Below are positions 60,856 through 64,000 of a stretch of DNA of 64,000 bases, piece after piece. The notes below the pieces were generated by a model. The model saw only the letters and a list, made by a program, of their open reading frames with translations, made no database searches and had not been told where the DNA came from. Within the stretch, counting starts at the first letter, position 1. Each line of letters starts with the position of its first letter. The translations under genes were made by a program, and so were the position numbers. This stretch comes from Marinomonas algicola (GTDB taxonomy: Bacteria; Pseudomonadota; Gammaproteobacteria; Pseudomonadales; Marinomonadaceae), in NCBI RefSeq assembly GCF_014805825.1, contig NZ_CP061941.1:2480001-2544000 (forward strand), written 5' to 3'.

Positions 60856-61306
60856 AGATGGCTCCATCGTCGAAAATCAATACTCATTGATTCAAGATGG
60901 TGATTCGTACACAGACAGCAACGGCATTATTCCGGTCGATAAGTGGTTAGAAAAACCTGTCCCTACGGCTGGTGTATGGCTGAATAGCGACCAAAATCCA
61001 AACTTACTGAAAGACGTAGATTTAAGTCAATTCGCCGTAATTGGGGTAAACTTCCCTGCGTTTGTTGATGGACGTGGTTTTACTTATGCTCGACTGCTCA
61101 GAGAAAGATACAATTTCAAAGGAGAATTACGAGCCTTAGGCCATTTTATTCCAGATCAACTGGGTTATTTATTAAGAGTTGGCTTTAACAGTTTCGATTT
61201 TGCCAGCGAGGTAAATCTTGATTCTGCACTCAAACTACACAAAACATTTAATATTAAGTACCAAGGGGATGTCAGTGATCCAAGGCCTATTTTCCTTAAA
61301 AGATAG
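60839..61306 (+). CDS. DUF934 protein, sulfite reductase partner
   Basis: A 155-residue DUF934 protein from ATG 60839, inside the end of cysI (17-base overlap). A longer upstream ORF lies wholly within cysI and is ignored. WLNSDQNPNLL, FPAFVDGRGFTYARLLRERY and LRALGHFIPDQLGYLLRVGF are family hallmarks. DUF934 proteins always follow this type of cysI and are thought to help sulfite reduction; the mechanism is unknown. Confidence 0.92.
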   Translation: MQKLIKDGSIVENQYSLIQDGDSYTDSNGIIPVDKWLEKPVPTAGVWLNSDQNPNLLKDVDLSQFAVIGVNFPAFVDGRGFTYARLLRERYNFKGELRALGHFIPDQLGYLLRVGFNSFDFASEVNLDSALKLHKTFNIKYQGDVSDPRPIFLKR

Positions 61307-61350
61307 GTAGATATTTTCAGTTCACTGAAGTAAAACCTAGGTAATATGCG

Positions 61351-61375
61351 AAAAAGGCTCTTAACGAGCCTTTTT
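61351..61375 (+). terminator. Terminator after cysI-DUF934
   Basis: AAAAAGGCTC (61351-61360) pairs perfectly with GAGCCTTTTT (61366-61375), ending in a T-run. Confidence 0.92.
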
Positions 61376-61446
61376 CTATTGCGTATTTCCTAACACCTCT
61401 TTATCGTATGTTTTGACTGAAGCTATTGATTGTTAAGGGTCTTATT

Positions 61447-62115
61447 GTGTTTTATAAATTTATTGTTGGTTTATTTCTATCTGTTGCGTTTTCATCTTCT
61501 CTAATGGCCGCGACAGCTTATGTTTCCGATATACAGTTTATTGCCATCAGGGAAGGGCAAAGCAACAGCTCAAGAGCCACAGAACGAGGTATAAAAAGTG
61601 GCACGCCTCTTGAGGTGCTATCCAAATCAGAAAGCTATACTCGAGTGAGAACGCCATCCGGTAATGTTGGCTGGGTAGCCAATTATTTCTTAAGTGACGA
61701 TAAAGTAAGTCGAGATGAATTAGTTGACCTTCAGACACAAATAACATCTTTGTCAGAGACTAAGATCACTTTACAAGACAAACTTGACGATGCAACAGCG
61801 TTGGCTGACACGTTAAAAACGGACGTAACCACTCTGGCCATTGAAAAAGAAGCGATTGAAAAACGCTTAAATGAGCTGAACGAACTTACTCAAGAAGCCC
61901 AAGAAATAGTTAGCCGAAATAATGAAAATGTTTTTGCTATTGCATCACTTGAACAAAGACTTGCCAGTGCTGAAGAAAAAGCAGATCAACTGCAATCTTC
62001 CCACGAACAGAAATGGTTTCTGATAGGTGCCGGAACCTTAGTGGGTGGCTTGTTAATTGGTGTTCTTGTTCCCCTGAATCGTCGTAAAAAAGTCAACAAC
62101 AGCTCTTGGTCATGA
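61447..62115 (+). CDS. Bacterial SH3 domain protein with C-terminal membrane helix (TIGR04211/YgiM type)
   Basis: A 222-residue protein from GTG 61447, chosen for AAGGGT 7 bases upstream. A signal peptide (~1-21) precedes a bacterial SH3 domain (~22-85; TPLEVLSKSESYTRVRTPSG then VGWVANYFLS). Residues ~90-190 are coiled coil, then a membrane helix WFLIGAGTLVGGLLIGVLVPL and a basic tail. This matches YgiM-like envelope proteins of unknown role. Its stop is 1 base before the antiporter ATG, so the two are coupled. Confidence 0.88.
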   Translation: MFYKFIVGLFLSVAFSSSLMAATAYVSDIQFIAIREGQSNSSRATERGIKSGTPLEVLSKSESYTRVRTPSGNVGWVANYFLSDDKVSRDELVDLQTQITSLSETKITLQDKLDDATALADTLKTDVTTLAIEKEAIEKRLNELNELTQEAQEIVSRNNENVFAIASLEQRLASAEEKADQLQSSHEQKWFLIGAGTLVGGLLIGVLVPLNRRKKVNNSSWS

Positions 62116-62116
62116 A

Positions 62117-63286
62117 ATGGAAGCGTCCATTGTTCATTCGTTCTTTCTAATCTTTGCTGGGGCAGCGGTTATTGCGACCTTTGCCCTCTATACAAGACAA
62201 CCTCTAATCATAGCTTATATTGCTCTTGGTGCCTTACTCGGACCATCGGCTTTAAGCTTGATTGATGAACCCGAACTTATGAACGATATGTCGCATATTG
62301 GCATCATCTTCTTGCTCTTTCTTTTGGGCTTGGACATGCAACCAAGCCACCTTATCAATATGCTTAAAAAGGCCTCCTGGATTGCGCTACTGTCATCCAT
62401 AGCTTTTGCAAGTTTTGGCTATGTCATTGCCTACAGCTTTGGTTACACACAAACAGAGAGCATTATTATTGGCATTGCCATGATGTTCTCTAGCACGATT
62501 GTGTGTATTAAGTTATTGCCTACAACTGTCCTTCATCATAAACACACAGGAGAGTTGGTTGTTGGATTATTGCTTCTTCAAGACATCATCGCCATTGCTG
62601 TTTTATTAGTTCTGTACAGTATCAACGGTAAGGATGGTGGTGGAATCACTCAATTTATACTGCCGGTACTAGGCTTACCTATATTAATCGCTATTGCATT
62701 TGCGTTTGTTAAATACATTTTACTTAAACTTATCGCTCGCTTCGATCGCTTTCATGAGTACATATTTCTAGTCTCAATAGGCTGGTGTCTTACGACGGCC
62801 ATCACAGCAGAAATGCTTGGTTTGTCGGCTGAAATGGGCGCATTTATTGGTGGCGTTGCTCTCGCAACCAGTCCAATTTCTCAATATATTGCCACTAATT
62901 TGAAACCATTAAGAGACTTCTTCTTAATTTTGTTCTTTTTTACCATTGGAGCAAGTTTTGACCTCAGCTTATTGGGCGCCGTCATAATTCCCGCCATTGC
63001 ATTAGCGGTTAGCAGTGTCTTGTTGAAGCCTGTTGTCTTTAGATACCTCCTAAAAGGCCTCAAAGAAGATCGACAGACCTCTTGGGAAGTCGGCTTTCGT
63101 TTAGGCCAAGTCAGTGAATTCTCACTATTAATCGCCTATTTAGCCACCAGCATAGGCTTAATAGGAAATTTAGCCTCTCACGTAATACAGGCTACAGCCA
63201 TTCTTAGCTTCGCTCTATCAACCTATGTGGTGATTTTAAACTACCCTTCTCCGATCGCAATTTCTGACAAATTGCGCAAAGATTGA
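62117..63286 (+). CDS. CPA2-family cation:proton antiporter (Kef-type, no TrkA-N domain)
   Basis: A 389-residue membrane protein with about 12 helices. PLIIAYIALGALLGPSAL near residue 30 and IIFLLFLLGLDMQP near 65 are typical, and AEMLGLSAEMGAFIGGVAL corresponds to the conserved transport core. KefB/C carry an extra cytoplasmic NAD-binding domain; it is missing, so this is a core exchanger only, for K+ or Na+ against H+. It follows the SH3 gene with 1 base between. Confidence 0.88.
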   Translation: MEASIVHSFFLIFAGAAVIATFALYTRQPLIIAYIALGALLGPSALSLIDEPELMNDMSHIGIIFLLFLLGLDMQPSHLINMLKKASWIALLSSIAFASFGYVIAYSFGYTQTESIIIGIAMMFSSTIVCIKLLPTTVLHHKHTGELVVGLLLLQDIIAIAVLLVLYSINGKDGGGITQFILPVLGLPILIAIAFAFVKYILLKLIARFDRFHEYIFLVSIGWCLTTAITAEMLGLSAEMGAFIGGVALATSPISQYIATNLKPLRDFFLILFFFTIGASFDLSLLGAVIIPAIALAVSSVLLKPVVFRYLLKGLKEDRQTSWEVGFRLGQVSEFSLLIAYLATSIGLIGNLASHVIQATAILSFALSTYVVILNYPSPIAISDKLRKD

Positions 63287-63420
63287 ATAAAAGTAATAAA
63301 TATATAGAAAGAAATATGAATAAGCACACCTTATTAAGGATATCTAAACTTTCCATAGGATTTTTACGTTCAGTCGTCTTATAGTAGTGCCAATTATTTT
63401 GATATATGGAGCGCTCTACA

Positions 63421-64000
63421 ATGGCAAATTTAAGTTCTGAACAGGTTACCTCTGTCCATCATTGGAATGATGGGTTATTTAGCTTTAAGACGACAAGAGA
63501 TCCAGGCTTTCGCTTTAAGAACGGCCAGTTTGTTATGATTGGTCTTGAAGTGAACGCTCGACCACTGTTAAGAGCGTATAGCGTAGCCAGCCCAAACTAC
63601 GCCGACGAACTGGAATTTTTCAGCATTAAAGTGCCTGATGGCGCTTTAACATCACGATTACAAAATATTAAAATAGGCGATAACGTCATTATTGGAGGAA
63701 AAGCAACAGGCAGCCTCATTGCGGACGATTTATTACCAGGCAAAAACCTTTTCCTATTATCCACAGGCACAGGGTTAGCGGCCTTTATGAGTGTTATTCA
63801 AGACCCAGAAGTATACGACCGCTTCGATAGAATCATTTTAGTACACGGGACTCGTCATATCGCCGACCTAGCCTACAAAGAATTTATTGAAAGCGAGCTA
63901 CCTAGCAATGAATTTTTTGGAGAAGAGGTTAGAGAGAAGCTTACCTATTACCCAACGGTGACTAGAGAAGAATTTAAGAACCAAGGTCGCGTTACCGATT
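63421..64000 (+). CDS. fpr: Ferredoxin-NADP reductase, 3' end beyond the window
   Basis: ATG 63421 after TGGAGCG opens a frame that stays open to the right edge (193 codons visible). FKNGQFVMIGLEV and RPLLRAYSVASPNY form the FAD-binding R-x-Y-S motif, GKATGSLIADDLLPG follows, and LLSTGTGLAAFMSVI is the NADP-binding loop, with LVHGTRHIADLAY after it. It exchanges electrons between NADPH and ferredoxin/flavodoxin, often under oxidative stress control. The C-terminus is not visible. Confidence 0.92.
   Translation, partial: MANLSSEQVTSVHHWNDGLFSFKTTRDPGFRFKNGQFVMIGLEVNARPLLRAYSVASPNYADELEFFSIKVPDGALTSRLQNIKIGDNVIIGGKATGSLIADDLLPGKNLFLLSTGTGLAAFMSVIQDPEVYDRFDRIILVHGTRHIADLAYKEFIESELPSNEFFGEEVREKLTYYPTVTREEFKNQGRVTD

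Overview
The window comes from a marine gammaproteobacterium and most resembles a Marinomonas-type member of the Oceanospirillales. This is inferred from the moderate GC content, the house-keeping gene set (YbiT, CysB, ProS, PepN, GlpG, YdiJ, a CysI/DUF934 pair) and an island rich in insertion sequences and integron parts. No rRNA, tRNA or CRISPR array was seen.

Layout. 1-730: the end of a split YeeE/YedE sulfur transporter pair. 815-2220: a pyridoxal-phosphate ornithine decarboxylase behind a good promoter and a structured leader. 2356-4938: an operator-like palindrome followed by a three-gene operon (family III CoA-transferase, atypical crotonase, thiol dioxygenase) that suggests breakdown of a thiol or sulfinate acid. 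5100-6810: a decayed transposase remnant, two small stress proteins and a VTT membrane protein.

6469-19650 is the unusual part: a wrecked integron and insertion-sequence island. A 3,283-bp block (6469-9751) is repeated head to tail (9752-13034). It holds the end of the VTT gene, an IS1111-type transposase remnant, a RAYT fragment, a RelB/ParE-type toxin-antitoxin cassette and a DUF1272 cassette, each with an attC site, and an IS91-type transposase remnant. A second tandem duplication of 1,378 bp (12777-14154 and 14155-15532) carries a full-length HUH/RAYT transposase. After these come a short piece that looks like the 3' end of a group II intron lying in an attC site, then two large minus-strand cassettes (DUF4062 and DUF6119/TIGR04141 families) with an attC between them. 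Next are an attI-like region with a 12-codon ORF, a textbook LexA box, and an integron integrase gene that lost its middle. A six-unit tandem palindromic repeat array (19050-19650) closes the island. Several of the element types here are known to act on folded single-stranded DNA or on attC sites.

19863-64000 is ordinary core genome: a MOSC protein, a luciferase-like monooxygenase, ybiT, a metH-SRPBCC-cobO operon, pepN, DUF2797, DUF1315, glpG, nadK, a PLP desulfhydrase-like enzyme, ydiJ, a spermidine-synthase-like protein, pgm, a KAS III, a patatin, hpf, a VTT-flavoprotein fusion, a DUF2786 coiled-coil protein, an SMP-30 protein, proS, an arsC-like/wrbA/DUF2069 operon, cysB divergent from a TauE/SafE exporter, DAHP synthase, nfuA, cysI-DUF934, an SH3 protein, a CPA2 antiporter and the start of fpr. 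Sulfur handling recurs through the window (YeeE, thiol dioxygenase, CysB, TauE, CysI).
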